Assembly: GCF_003286085.1 (NCBI RefSeq)
Contig: NW_020825338.1
Span: 434,001-498,000, forward strand
DNA: 64,000 nucleotides
Reading direction: 5' to 3'
Source: Drosophila persimilis
Taxonomy: Eukaryota > Arthropoda > Insecta > Diptera > Drosophilidae
The notes beneath the pieces were generated by a model. The model did no database searches. It had not been told where the DNA came from and was given only the letters and a program-made list of their open reading frames with translations. A program made the position numbers and the translations under genes. Positions 20,524 through 33,339 of this stretch are shown piece after piece. Each line of letters starts with the position of its first letter. Positions within the stretch are counted from its first letter, which is position 1.

Positions 20524-22590
20524 GTGCAATACACTCATGAGCGTATGAATATGTCAAACGCGATATACATGAACATTGAACCCAAAAACTACGAGGCTCA
20601 TTTCTCAACAGGTAGCAATGCTTCCAAAAGGGTACATGGCTCCTATAGACTACCGTGGTATACGAAGGGTCTTATGAAACATAAGAATATTCGTAATAAG
20701 TACTTTAAGCGATTTGGTAAGACCCGGGACCCTGTGGATTTGGCGAGGTATGTGCAATATAAGAGGGAGTTTGCTTTTTTAAGCAAATTTTTGTAAACCC
20801 ATTATATTGCCGACGTTGAGAGGGAACTTAAAGTCAATCCCAGGTCGTTTTGGCATTTTATAAATTCCAAAAAGTCAACGAGCTCTCTTCCTTCTGTTAT
20901 GAACCTGGGTAGCTTGAGCGCTAATACGGATAATGGTATAGCAAACCTTTTTGCTTCTTTCTTTAGCTCAAATTTTGAGCCATACGCAGCTTGGCACAGT
21001 TTCGATGCCTTAAACTCTATTCCCTCGGTGGTCAATATTGGCACACTCGATGTATCGGAAGAGGACATTTTGGAGGCAATTGATGAGTTCGATAATTCTA
21101 ATAAACCCGACTGTGATGGCATTTCTGCCTTCCTGCTTCGCAACTGTGTTGTAGCGTTCTGTGAACCTCTCAAAATTCTATTCACAAATTCGCTGTTATC
21201 GGGTCAGTTTATTGGTAAGTGGAAAGCTGCCACGATTACGCCAATTTTTAAGAGAGGTACCAAAAATCTCATTTCCAATTATAGACCAATTGCCAAACTC
21301 AGCAATGTTTCAAAGCGAATGTTTCTAGAGCGAATCATTGCCAGAAAAATCACCTTCCTCATGAAATCGTACATTAGCCCAAGTCAGCATGGTTTTATGC
21401 CGGGTAGATCAACAACCACTAATCTCATTGCTTTCAGTCATTTCTGCACTCGTGTCTTTGAAATGCACTCTCAAGTAGATGTTGTGTATACTGACTTTGC
21501 TAAAGCCTTTGACAAAGTCTCCCACTGTGCCTTAATAGTCAAGCTGCATCGGTTGGGGATTCATTCCTGCCTGCTCAGTTGGTTTAGGTCGTATCTTGAC
21601 CGGCGAGAGTATGAAGTATTGATAAATGGAAAGCCTTCGGACCCATTCTTGGCTACTTCCGGCCTTCCACAGGGAAGTGCACTTGGTCCACTTCTGTTCT
21701 TAATTTTTATTAACGACATATGTCTCAGCATTCAAGCTTCTGAGCATCTGCTTTATGCTGATGATCTTAAAATCTTCCGATCAGTCAAAACCTTAGGCGA
21801 TAGTATCCTTCTGCAGCGCGACCTGGATAGAGTTGCTCGTTGGTGCAGACTTAATTCGCTCCCACTCAACATTAGTAAATGTTACTTTGTTTCTTTTAGC
21901 AAGCGTGTCTTTAATGTGCTGGCCTCATATTCAATAGATGGCCATCCTCTCTTAAAGCAGACGGAGATACTTGACCTCGGGGTCTTATTTGACTCTAGAT
22001 TTCTGTTTGCAGGGCATATGAATTTAATATTGCCAAAAGCCTATGCAATGTTCGGCTTTGTTAAGCGCAATTCATCCCAATTCAGGGACCCATATACAAG
22101 GCTTAGTCTGTACGCATTCCTTGTGCGCTCGCTCCTTGAGTACGCTTCCATGGTCTGGAATCCCACCGGGGTCGTCCAAATTTCGCGCATCGAACGACTC
22201 CAAATAAAGTTTCTGAAATTTGCACTCCAGCCTCTGCCATTTTCCATTCCGATGCCATCCTATGAGTACAGATGTCGCCTCGTGCATCTCTCCCCTCTCG
22301 AGGATCGTAGGACCATTGCGGCTCAAATATTTATTTATGACCATTTAGTGGGTAACATCGATTGCCCTGACCTACTTAGTAGGATTAGTTTCACTACGCC
22401 CGCCAGGAGCCTCAGGACCCATGAACCCTTTGCAGTTGATCTCCACCGGACCAATTATGGCTTTAATGAGGCCATCTGTAGTGCGCTTCGGCAGCACAAT
22501 GCGCTGTCAGCTGGGATGCGTTTTGACTTTTGCCAGGCGAAGGGAGCCGTCAGACGGTTGTTTGTGGATTTCTTCCTGTTACATTATTAA
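20524..22590 (+). pseudogene. CR1 LINE ORF2, linker and reverse transcriptase
   Basis: One reading frame interrupted only by TAA at 20794-20796. The linker contains SYRLPWYTKGLMKHKNIRNKYFKRF. The RT palm and fingers run in the open piece from 20899: SNYRPIAKLSNVSKRMFLERI, HGFMPGRSTTTNL, motif A VVYTDFAKAFDKV, GLPQGSALGPLLFL, motif C LLYADDLKI, and thumb DLGVLFDSRFLF. This order and the GLPQGS form are typical of CR1/Jockey-type RTs, with no RNase H. The catalytic Asp residues are all present. The ORF ends about 100 nt before the tandem 3' tail. Confidence 0.85.
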
Positions 22591-22690
22591 TTTTTTAATG
22601 TTTTTTTTTGTTATTTGTTAAGATAGAAATAAGTTAGCCAAGCCAGTTAAGGATTTTTTGATTCCGTTGGCGAATAATAAATAAATAAAA

Positions 22691-24440
22691 CTTATGTACA
22701 TATGTATGAAGGTACAAAAAAAATTTCTTGATCCCTCACAAAAATTTCTCAGCTAGCATCGAGAAAGCGCTTTCGCCGATGGACCACAACACAACAAAAA
22801 AACAATGAGTAAATAAAAACCTTAAAAAGGAGTCATTTTAATAAACGGTTCAGCCGATAATGAAAATTTGCTAAAATACACTTGTACTGGGGAAAAACAA
22901 AATGCCGTTTAGTTTGTAAGTCAATGACCATCAATCGAGCGCTCAAGAAGGAGAGAGGGGATCAGCAAAGCCAAGCTTCGAATTTCGAAGGAGAAAAATA
23001 AAACGACGTTTAAGCGCAGGGGTATTAGAATATATTTAATTTAAGGTAAGGGAAATTGATAACATTTGGAGAGAGTAGAGTTAAGGTGTTAGTAACGTTT
23101 TTAAACTTTAAACTTTCCTTAAACTTTGATCGTGCCCTGAAAAAAAGGGGTCATAAAGAGGAGACGAAGATGGCAGTTTATGACCAAGGAAGGGTGGGCG
23201 TTGTCCTCCATTCTAGCTAAGGAAACCTGCGATTAAGCTGAAATATGAAGATAATAAACCTATTAATGTTGTTATTGTTTGTCTTCAGTTGCGGAACGAA
23301 CGGAAGCAAAGATTTGCTAAATTAACTTGACAGCGCTGATCGAAAGCGACAATAGACATCGACATCCTGTGCCGGAGGATAATAGATATTAAGTAAGCGG
23401 TTTCTTCTCTGCGCTGTCCGCGCCCTCTGGCGACTGTGCGCGCCACCTGTCGGCTGCGCACGCACCCTGGCGACTGTGCGCGCCCTCCAGCGCCTAGTTG
23501 GCAAAACAGCCACCTGGCGGAAAAAAGTTAAGATTTACAAAAAAGCAACCAAATGCGTGATCCATTCAGTATTTACTGGAAAAATGGGACTTACTACTTC
23601 TGAGGACATCGAACCTAACAACAAACCAAAGACAAGAAAGAAAGACCAAGAAAACAATAAACAGACGGCTGTCAAGTGGGTGAAGCTTGGGTGTTATCAC
23701 TTCGCGCGCCCGCCCTACCTGTGACCAAACACAACGTTCATTTTGGCCACCCTCTGCTGGAACGGTAACGGCTGGCCTAATCCATGGCTTATGCCACGCG
23801 TCCTCCCTCTATTTTAAATTGAATGCATCATGCTTCAATATATATCCAAGCTTTAATAATTATAAATTGACAATTTCATCTTCCTCATTAATAAATAGAT
23901 ATACTCAAAATTATCACTAACCGAAAAGAAACACCAAAACGTTCGACACAAAGGCAAACACGGAAATAACTGCTGAAATTTCGTTCAACCAACAGGGATA
24001 CCCTCACCCATACGTAATGGAATATGTGTAGATGAGTGGATCCAGTTTTACGGGATTTAATTTAACTCGGGCCCCTACGGAGACTTAACCTACCAAGAGC
24101 TCTTGTTAAGGGTCCCCGGGACATAAACAATAAACAATATTTTTCCACAAATCGCTCGACCAAATACGGTGGACTGATGGGACCCCCGCGTCACCCACTA
24201 AGGGTTAATCTTCTGGAACTGAACAGCTGATCGCAGATTTATGTTCGTGAAAGGTGTTGGTGTTTTTACATATTTTTTCAATGGCCAAGATTTTACGTTA
24301 AACGGTTTAAGCTAATACTAAATACTGAATAAAGGACAACACACGGAACAAAATAACATTTAATGTGGAACGGTGCTTGGAGTGCGGATTATGTTTTTTT
24401 CTTTAAGTTCAAACGACGTGGGCGATCGCTGGCCGTGGCC
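22691..24440. other. unassigned stretch downstream of CR1
   Basis: No convincing gene. AT-rich to about 23300, then a GC-rich part with near-repeats of CTGGCGACTGTGCGCGCC (about 23434-23490). The 82-codon frame at 23476-23724 is lysine-rich and resembles nothing I recognise. 24001-24440 looks like moderately GC noncoding sequence with no terminal repeats visible. Confidence 0.35.
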
Positions 24441-24544
24441 GGTAAGCCCTAAATTTATATAGGTCCGTGTATACGTGTGCGCGTGTGTGTGTGTGTGAAT
24501 AGGGTTTCGGGGTTTTTACTTGGTGAATGAGACCAAACGTGTGG

Positions 24545-25695
24545 CACGCACTGGAAGGCGATGCAACGATCGTGCGGTGTGGCTAGAATCGCCCTGGCAG
24601 CTAAATCGTCCTCTTTCACCCTCCCCCTTCACACGTACCGCGCTACTTGGCTCACACACGCGCAACTGGAACGAACTCACTCAGGTTCACGTTGGACAGT
24701 CTTCTTCTCTGCAGTCGACTTTCTCGAACTCCAGTGTTCCTCTCCAGGAAACCTTCTGGCCCGGTTCTGGTGGCTATATTCCTTGCCGGCTGTTAGTAAA
24801 ATCTTCTGCATTACAACCTATTTTATCGCCCGCTTTTTCTGTACTCACTTCAAACTTTCTGTTGTAAGCACAAAATTTCAAATTTCGACGTTACTCCGTC
24901 CACGCTCCACGATTTCCATAATCCAATCCACGTTTTCTAATATTTTCACTCCTATTTATCCCTTTTTCCCTTACTAATACATATAACAAATCCTATTCTC
25001 TTCCTTATATCCCCAGTAACGGCTCCAGCTCCCCCCGATGTCCCCACACACCATCGAGCCTCCCTGGACTTCCGCTAGATGGCGCGTCGCCCTCAGCCCT
25101 GGCCACCTATCGTTCAGGTGGGACTGGAACAATTTTCAACAAAGCACGCACTGGAAGGCGCTGCAACGAACATGCGATTTGGCTACGAGACTTCTTTCCT
25201 ACAGAGACTTCTCTCTGCAGCCGACTCTCGAACTCCCGTGTACCTATCCAGGAAACCTTCTGGCCCGGTTCTGGTGGCTATATTCCGTGCCGGCTATGAG
25301 TAAAATTTCCTGAATTAACATCTATTAGCTCACCCGCCTTTTTTCCTGTACTCACTTCAAACTTTATATTTTACGCACAAAATTTCAACGGTGCTGAGTC
25401 GACGTTTCTCTTCCGTCTACGCTCTACGAATTCCATAATCTACTCCACGTTTTCTAATTCTTTTCACTCCTATTTATCCCTTTTTATCCTTACTAATACA
25501 TATAACTAATCCTATTTTCTTCCCTATATCCCCTTACTAATACATCTAACTAATCCTATTTTATTTCTTACATCCCCAGTAACGGCTCCACCTCCCCCCG
25601 ATGTCGCCATTCACCATCGAGCCTCCCTGGACTTCCGCTAGATGGCGCGTCGCCCTCGGCCCTAGCCACCTATCGTTCAGGTGGGACTGGAACAT
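24545..25695. repeat. two-copy tandem repeat, period about 600 bp
   Basis: Unit 1 (24545-25130) and unit 2 (25145-25695) both start CACGCACTGGAAGGCG and end CAGGTGGGACTGGAACA, with about 80-90% agreement by eye. Unit 2 has an extra internal copy of a roughly 43-bp TTACTAATACAT.. segment (about 25490-25570). A GT-rich microsatellite precedes unit 1 at 24476-24497. Apparent open frames cross both copies but no protein family is recognisable; this may be part of an unidentified transposon end or LTR. Confidence 0.7.
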
Positions 25696-25699
25696 CTAG

Positions 25700-27555
25700 G
25701 GTCCGCGAATGCTTTGAGACAGGAAAGAACAGAATGGTTGGATGGAATGCTCATACTTTTAGAAGATCCAACTGTAAAACTATAAAAGATACAGAGCTTC
25801 AGATTTGTCAACAAAATCTAATAAATACGATACATCAGATCCTCAACTTCTGATTAATTATACCCCAGACGAAGCTTAAGCTTTTTATATTGATGGAGGC
25901 TGCACGAAAATCTCGTAAAAGCTGTTGACAGAGAAAATTATGAAAATGCAATTTATAAATGGGGATGTGACGGCCATAGTAATCCCGATAGTAATATGAC
26001 CAAGCACTTCTTTGCAATCTGCCTTGTACCTCTGCGTGTACATCTAGGAACTTCAATAACTTGGAAAAATAAGCGCCCTTCTTCGACTCGTTATTGCAGG
26101 CGAATACAAATTATTTTTGAAAAGCAGACTGCAGATCTAATGCATATAGATGTGAAAACTATGAAGATTCAAATCTCCAATTTAGTACCAATAGTACTCT
26201 CGTCTTTTAAAATTGAACACAATTTGCAAATACTTTATTGTAAAAAACAGCATCTCAAACATGCGGAATTGGTAATGCATCACCCAAAGACATGAAGAAC
26301 TTAAGTTTAATTAAAAGCTTCTCTAAAAATGACAATTTGCATGAGTTTGGCTTATTAACTTGAACTCGATGCTTTGAGTGTATAATACATATTGCTTATC
26401 GACTTCCTATCAAAACGTGGCAGATGCGTGTGTAGTATGTTGTATGCCAAATAAGCATATGCCCACCGTATTGTAGTGTATACAATATGTCAAGTGGTCA
26501 TATGCCCAAAGTTAATGTAGAGTATCACGCTCATAAACATAAAGACACTTTGTCGCAATGTTTACGTAACATAGCCACACTCAAGAGCCGTAATACGATC
26601 AGTCCCTTATATGTGGACTGGCCTGCAGCGTGAGAACTGCAGTGTCGGCAATATATTCCAAGTGGCCAAATGAGCATTCCAATGTATATGCCTTCTGCAT
26701 ATACATTCTTACAAACATAAATATACACATACATATGGCATGCTACATGATCCCGTTCTGCCGCTGCCCTTAGCGACAGAACTCAACCAAGAACATTATG
26801 TACTTTAGGCTAAATAAGTTTATGAAGAATAAATTGATTCCATTCCGAATACAACCCGAAGAAAGAACAGAAGTGTTTTCGCTGTTTCTATTCGATTACG
26901 ATTCCATTTCTATATTTCTACATTTCTAGTCAATAAACAAAAAGCGATATCCAAAGAATGTTTAGAGGTGAAATGGCATTACTAGTGGATATTCCGATGT
27001 AAGGTTCCGGGAATACAAATAATGGGAACACCGCTAGACGGTTTTTTGGAAATCCAATATAGTCAGCAAAAATACATGGGGTGAGTTAAGACCGCATACT
27101 TAGCGTTATCATACGTTCTATGACTTCTGGGCGTGAAACAAACACAATTGCGTTTCGAGTATAAGCTTATAAAACTGCAGACATTTTTGTAATGGATTAT
27201 CCAAGGTTTTATATTCCTTTCTCGGTTCACAAAATCTTAAATCATGGATCCGATATATCTGCTGTAATTTTACCCATAGGGATGATGTCGGAAGAGGCGG
27301 CAGAATCGAGAAAGGAATCGAGGCCATGCGGGTGAAGACTGGCGCTCCGAGTGTGGCCCAGGAATTATGGAGGACGCGCGACAGACACTGGAGGCAGTAG
27401 CAGGGTCTTGGGTCAGCACCGATACTCTGGTGCCGCTGATGCTGGCAGACCCGAAGGTTGGGAAAATTTGAGTAAAAAGTCGCCAAATGAACTAAGCGCA
27501 CGTCGACTGTTAGCCTAGCTTATTTACAAATAGCACTGGTTACTAAGACCTTCGG
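25700..27555. other. unassigned stretch, possible LTR fragment
   Basis: No gene recognised. The open frame 25996-26295 has no family resemblance. From 26431 the sequence TGTAGTATGTTGTATGCC... to about 26935 has the look of an LTR of the mdg1/412 type, with a start TGTAGTATG and repeated CATATGCCCA motifs. No matching end or target duplication was found, so it may be truncated. A minus-strand open frame at 27118-27501 is unrecognised. Confidence 0.3.
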
Positions 27556-29940
27556 CTATGTTATTATTATATTATATTATTATTATACTTATTATTAGAT
27601 GAGATATATTACAAGGGTTTTAGATTAGGTTAATTGGTATAAATTTGTTTCTTTTAAATAGTTTATGATTTGGTAAATTACAGTTTTTGATGGGTTACAA
27701 AGAAGTGTGAGTGGGTTATTGTTAGAGAAGATTTTGGAACGTATGTCTGTGAGTTGTGAGGATGGGCAGTCTTTAAGTAAATGTTATATAGTTATTGGGA
27801 CGTTGTTCTGGCAATTCGTACAAGTATTTGTTTTAGTAGGATCTAGGTAATGTTGGTGAGTTATTCTTGTATGTCGTAGTCTTAGTCTAATTATTTTTCT
27901 TTGATTTATCCTTGATGTGGTCTTTTGGTCCAGTCTTTTAGTGAATTGTTCAGCTGTTATTTCGTTGGGATTGATAAATTGATACCAGCTCGATGTGTGT
28001 TTTATAAGTTTGCCTTTAAGCATGTTTCTCTTGAGATGTTTATTAATGTCTGATATATTGTTATTGTGTTTATATTTAAGGGGAATTATTGAGGCTGATT
28101 TCGCTTTTTGGTCTGCTACATCGTTTCCTTTTATATCTTTATGGCTGGGATCCAGAGTAGTTTTATTTTTGGATATAATTGCATTAAAAGAGATCTAATT
28201 CTAGATTCATAGTAGTTGAAGTTATCGGGGTTACTAATGGCTTGAAGAGAGAATAAGGAGTCGGACAATTTGTATTGCCTCGTATATGGCTATGTTTTCG
28301 GCTGTATAGATTGAAGAAAAGTTTTGTAACAAGCCCACATTTAAAGTGTTTGTTTCCGTTGTGATTGCGAATGATGTGGTATTTGCAGTTTTTGATTCAT
28401 CCGTAAATAGAAAGGTGTGATCATTTAATTGGTTTCTGATTTTAAGAAAGAGTTTTTGGTATATAGAGTCGGGTGTATTATTTTTGTCTAGTTTGTCAAG
28501 TTCGGTATTTATAGTATTATGCTGGAATTTCCAGAAAGGTAGTTTTGTTTTTATCTCGGTTTTATGAAAAGGCTTATGGTTTTTTTTTTACAATTTTGTA
28601 GTGAATAAGTTATTGCCGAAGGTATTTTGTTGCTGAAGTGAATTCTTTCCTTAAATACTAGTCCGTAGTCAATTTTAGAAACTATTATTGCTTTTGTGAT
28701 TGATATTAGTGTATGCGTATTGCAGTTGAACCTGTTACGGGAGAGACATTTTATTATGTTAATTTTTTTTGAGAGGGGGTTGGCTAGGTCTTCTATCTGT
28801 CTGGTCCATCTATATTTTGAATCGAATGTAAGTCCTAGTATTTTTAAGTGGTCTACTTTCGGTATGTTTAGGTTTCTCGTTGTTATTGTGCATTTACAGT
28901 TTTGCTTACGGCATAAGTGATAAGGATGAGCCTGAAAACGAACACCATTCATCAGTTTTTTGGAATATGTAGTCGAGATCTAAATTTTCTTGTGTTTTGT
29001 TTGTTTTAATCTGACAATAATGTGAAAATCATCTGCGTAGGCTGTGAATGAGCGATTTCGATGGATAGTAATGAGGTTTGCTAGTTTATTGTATGCTATT
29101 AAGAATAGAATAACTGATATCGGTGATCCCTGGGGTATTCCGTTATGCAAGGGAAAAGTGCTCGATAGGTTGTTTGCGATGCGACATTTGATTTTTCTCG
29201 TGCATATAAAATTAACAATATAGTTTAGTATTTTTGGTCCGATAGTCCATTCTTGAAGCTGCGTAACTATTGCATGTAGTTTTGTCAATTTGTCAATTTT
29301 GTCAAAGGCTTTATTGAAGTCTAATGTTATTATTGACATATGTTGTCTCTGGGATAGTGCATCAGTTATCAGATGATCTAAGTACGTTAGATTGTCTGTC
29401 ACGTTTGAAACCCACTTGTTTGGTGTGTATGTGTTTGTTTGTAGTAACAAACCACCATAACCTTTTGGCTATGATTTTATCTAGAACCTTTGCGAAGCAA
29501 GAGTTTAGAGAAATCGGGCGGTATGTGGTTATTGATGTTTTGATGCAACCGGGTTTAGCTATTGGTATGACAAGACCTATTGTGTAGGTTTGGGGTATAT
29601 GGTTATTAAGTATATTATTGTAATGTTTTAAAATCTTATCTTTGACTGCTGAAGCAAAGGAGGAAAGTGACTTATTTTTGGCTGATTTAAGCTCTTTTTC
29701 AAATTTTGCCGCTGCTTTTCGAAAGTGAATGATGTTTATAGTTGTAATGTGTTTTTTAAGTTTGTTCCATGTTTGCTTTCTTTCGTTATTGAGAGTTTGC
29801 GGTCCGTTGTTCCACAAGGGAACGTTTCTGGAATGATTTGGGATGGTAAGATGGGCGCTTTGTAGTAGGATTTTATTTAGGCATGATGATTCTTTATTAA
29901 TAGGAGATCTATTTTTGCATATTTTCATCAGATTGATACC
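27555..29940 (-). mobile_element. I-clade LINE, 5'-truncated remnant
   Basis: Non-LTR retrotransposon related to the I factor, on the minus strand. On that strand it ends in a TAA-rich tail (27559-27597), the signature 3' end of I elements. Coding remnants of ORF2 run from about 29928 down to 27784; ORF1 and the endonuclease are missing, so the copy is 5'-truncated, as is usual for incomplete target-primed reverse transcription. Composition is AT-rich compared with the GC-rich LTR element 2. Confidence 0.75.
27784..29928 (-). pseudogene. I-like ORF2 remnant (RT, RNase H, Cys tail)
   Basis: Read right to left in several frames. RT fingers at 29928-29362: GLVIPIAKPG, TYRPISLNSCFAKVLDKIIAKRLWWF, HTKQVGFK. 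RT palm at 29450-28980: motif A SIITLDFNKAFDK, NGIPQGSPISVILFLIAYNK, motif C FTAYADDFHI. Thumb and connection at 28952-28551: ILGLTFDSKYRWTRQI. RNase H-like reading follows at about 28560-28200 with stops. The C-terminus at 28023-27784 ends TCTNCQNN, part of the I-type terminal Cys motif. The motifs and order identify the I clade; frame changes make it a fossil. Confidence 0.75.
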
Positions 29941-30441
29941 AAAATTTTTATTTAGACGTTTGATAATTCAAATATCACGAATTTGAACGCACATCGAAAA
30001 TAAGCAAAACATATGCAAACAAAATATGCCAAAAATATTCAAAATATATGCAGCATATACCAATATGCAAAATGGTAGCCGGAATTGAAACCAGAGGAAA
30101 GCTTTATGACAACGCCAAAGATATACAGCTTCTTTATATGAAGTCTCTTTGTAACATTTTGTTACTGTAATTTCTTATCAGTTTGATCTCTGGCGTTATT
30201 TTAAGCTATTGATTTGCGCGTTTGCTTTACTTTTCTACAGTCTTTGAAGTGAAGTGTAGAATGACGAAAATCAACAGGTATAAAAGAAATTTGTTAGGAA
30301 AATGGTTTAACAGCCTTTCCGAAAAGTGTTTTAAAATTTTTAGAATTGTTATGACAAAGAGGTGAATTTCCAATCTTTTGCGTACGTCCTTTTAACGCTT
30401 TTAAGGTTTTAGATTCCTTGTGAAAAAAATTTCAATTGCAG
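29941..30441. other. AT-rich stretch upstream of CGGBP1-like ORF
   Basis: No coding sequence recognised. 30424-30441 (AAAAAAATTTCAATTGCAG) has the form of a splice acceptor directly before the downstream ORF, so an intron may lie here; no convincing upstream exon was found. The small frame ATGACGAAAATCAACAG|GTATAA (30261) was tested and is out of phase. Confidence 0.35.
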
Positions 30442-30689
30442 CAGAATATTGCTACTGCACTTCACAGAAGGTCCAAAGCATCCAACGAATCCATTAAGCT
30501 GGCAAAGGAGTTGGTAGAAAATCCACAACTACATCAAGAATTTATATATATAAAATCCCACTTCGAGAGAGTTGCCGAAATAATAACAGCATTGGAAGCG
30601 AAGGGGCTACCATTAGCAAAGTCAATGGACTTATTCAAGGAAGCCGAAAATATTGTCTATAACATAACTGGTGATTTTGGAATGGATTT

Positions 30690-30997
30690 TGAAAATTTAG
30701 AATAGTTGTTCTAAAATAAAGAGACCGAAAAACTTGGGTGACTGCAAATTTGTATTTTACGACGACGAAAAAAAAGGAGTGCGTGCGTTCGTTTTCATAG
30801 ATTTTTCCCGACTTTGTTTCATATATTCAAACAATTTCTTCTTCGCCTATCTTACCTACGGTGGCAAAGCGGGGCGAATTCGCCAAGAGCGAGAGAGCGA
30901 GCTTTTATTGCGCTCCCGCTTTGCCCTAGCCTAACTAACACTAGACTTCATAAAATACGATCCTAATAACAATTATTATACGCCAAATGGCGCTACA
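30690..30997 (-). repeat. BEL/Pao LTR (3' LTR of the element)
   Basis: 308 bp, TGAAAATTTAGAATAG...GGCGCTACA on the plus strand. Paired with 35101-35409; differences include G/T at about 30707 and a few around 30800-30815. Confidence 0.9.
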
Positions 30998-31017
30998 CCG
31001 GCCCCGTTGAAGGCCTG

Positions 31018-33330
31018 GAAGGCTTCAAACCAGTGGCAGAAGCGCCAACTTGTGGATTGGCCTCCTGAACGTGGCTCCGCTGCTCGTCCTTAGGTCGACC
31101 ACTCTGACCCTTCCGTCCTGCCCGGCGGTTGTTCAACCCACCCTTCCGAGGAGCCACTGTTGAGGGGGCAGGTTGTCCTCGGCGACGATTACGAGGTCGC
31201 CTTCCTTGATGTTTGGTTCCTCCTGGTGCCACTTGCATCTTATTTGAAATCCCAGCACATACTCCCGGGACCATCGCTGCCAGAACATTTGCCTGGCTGA
31301 CGAGACAAGCCGCCATCGCTTTAAGCAGCTCAGACCCTCCTGGTCCGGGGTCCTGGGTGCTGGGGGTGCGATGCACGCGGCCCGCCTGTCAGCAGGTGCC
31401 CGGGAGTCAGCGCGTCTCCGTCGCTTGGGTCTGGGCTTAGGGGTCCTAGCGGGCGCGAGTTGAGTACCGCCTCGATCCCGACCAGCACGGTCTCCAGCTC
31501 CCCTGCGGTGAGGAGAGCGCTTCCGACTGCCCGTAGGAGTAGGCCCTTGGCAGACTTCACACCGGCCTCCCAAAGTCCGCCCATGTGCGGTGCTCGAGGC
31601 GGTATGAAGGCAAGCTCGCACCCGCTTCTTGACGCGAATTCGCGTATCGCGTCCGCTTCTATTTTCTTCCGCAGTTCGCTGAAGTGGCGACTTGCTCGGC
31701 ATGAAAATTCGTTTGATGCAGATAGCGAATGTATGTATGTCTGCACAAACTGCGAGCGTTTTGTCAATAAAAAGGGATACTTGGCATTATATGACATAGG
31801 AGCGTTAACTAGTCGCCCCCCAACTCGCAATAACGAAAAAGAGCACCATGTCCCAGCCTCTTCATGGATGAAGGGATTCAAACGCAGAAGACTGGGGCCT
31901 AACTTGGTGCCTTTACGAACCCTTTCAATATCTTCTTGAGACTCATTCTTCTGTGTTATTTCGACTATTTTTAGAAACGCCTCGTCGTATTCTACGGATG
32001 ACAGAATTTTTCCAAAGTTGAGAATTTTGTCTTTGCATTTTCGGATGAAGCGGAACACGAAAACGAACACTCTTAGCAGTTTGAGGTGTGACGAGTGTCC
32101 CTCGATTACATCCACTAAATAATTTGGCTTGGCCGCGACGGTCAGTCCGACCGATTTCTTCCGACCTTCCATCTGTAGCTCTTCTTCGGAAAGCTCGAAG
32201 TGTGGATTTCTGGGCCAGCTCTCTTCTTCACACTTTAAGAACTCTGGTCCACCAAACCAGATCGAATGCACGATTTCCTCTACGTCGCAACCTCTCGAAA
32301 CTATGTCTGCTGGGTTCTGTTTTGTTGGCACATGCCGCCACGTAGCGTCACTTGACCACTCTTGAATCTCCGCTACTCGATTCGCAACGAATGTTGACAA
32401 CGACGAAGGGTGGGACCAGAATATCATTTTCTCAATTGGAACCTTGAGCAGCGATTTGATTCGGTGACAAAGGTCTGCGAGAAGGTAAGCAGCACATAAC
32501 TCAAGCCTTGGGAGCGTTTTCGTATTGAGCGGCGCTACTTTCGACTTTGCAGTCAACAAGGAGACCTTGAAACCTTCTGCAGTCTTTCTACGGATATAGA
32601 CGCAGGCTCCATAAGCTCTCATGGATGCGTCGGCAAAGGCATGTACTTGAATCGGTGACATGGGATCAGTATGCACAAATCGAGGTATGGTAATCTTCTC
32701 CAACTGACCCAAGGATTCTTTTAATAAGTTCCATGCTGTTTCCAAGTTCATTGGAATTGACTCATCCCAATCTAGCTTGTTGAGCCAAAGCTCCTGCAGT
32801 AGGATCTTTCCCTTAATTACTAAAGGACTTAACAAGCCAAGGGGGTCAAACAGCTTTGATGTCACCGATAATATGTTCCGTTTTGTCGCTCGGAGACCCA
32901 TAACTGACGTGTCAATTTGGAACTTAAAGGCGTCTTCGTGTGGCAGCCACGATATTCCTAACGTCTTAGTTGACTCTGAGTCCGAGATCGTTATCGGTTT
33001 AACTGTGCTCTCGGATGCGGTGACCTCAGGTGAGTTCGAAAACCATTTAGTCAATTTAAACACAGCGGTTTGAAGAACCTGAGTCACATCAGACTTAATT
33101 GTCTTTAACTCCTCTACGCAACCAGCACCAGTCAACATGTCATCGACATAGAAGTCGGAGTCAATAACTTCAGCAGCTTTAGGGAATGAGAGTTTTGCAG
33201 ACTCACTCAACCTCTTCAAACACCGAATAGCCAAAAATGGGGCTGGTCCAGTCCATATGTTACGGTGTTGAGCTGGTATATTCTCAAGGACTCAGACGGG
33301 TCTCTTCTCCCCACTATGAGCTGGAATTGG
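31018..33330 (-). pseudogene. BEL/Pao pol, deleted and frameshifted
   Basis: Main open piece 33234-31330 on the minus strand. RT palm: SDFYVDDMLTGA with the catalytic DD; thumb GISWLPHEDAFKFQID; then RKRNILSVTSKLFDPLGLLSP-like sequence typical of Pao RTs. RNase H: VHAFADASMRAYGACVY and KTLPRLELCAA. Integrase: the HHCC finger and first catalytic Asp are gone (junction near 31690-31750), leaving FIPPRAPHMGGLWEAGVKSAK, with the catalytic Glu in GLWEA. A frame change near 31360 leads to WHQEEPNIKEGDLVIVAEDNLPP (31240-31170), the usual Pao C-terminus, ending near 31018. RT motifs upstream of 33234 (YQLNTVTYG) are in another frame. Confidence 0.8.
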
Positions 33331-33339
33331 CTATCCGCA

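Larger units (their letters stand above)
7800..22690 (+). mobile_element. CR1-clade LINE, interrupted by LTR elements
   Basis: Non-LTR retrotransposon of the CR1 clade with leader (about 7800-8270), ORF1 (8275-8847), inter-ORF spacer (8848-9230), and ORF2 endonuclease (9430-9683 continuing at 19662) and RT (20524-22590). The 3' end carries a short tandem tail ending AATAATAAATAAATAAA (22674-22690), typical of this clade. It is split by a complete LTR retrotransposon at 9684-19657, and removing that plus one copy of the ATGG duplication rejoins the endonuclease reading frame. A probable solo LTR sits at 20221-20461. The 5' end is uncertain because the leader abuts a Tc1 remnant. Confidence 0.8.

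Noticed and set aside
26431..26935. Complete solo LTR of 412/mdg1 type
   Set aside because: The start looks right but no CA end with a matching target duplication could be found.
30261..30277. Short first exon (MTKIN...) for the CGGBP1-like ORF
   Set aside because: Its splice phase does not match the acceptor at 30441.
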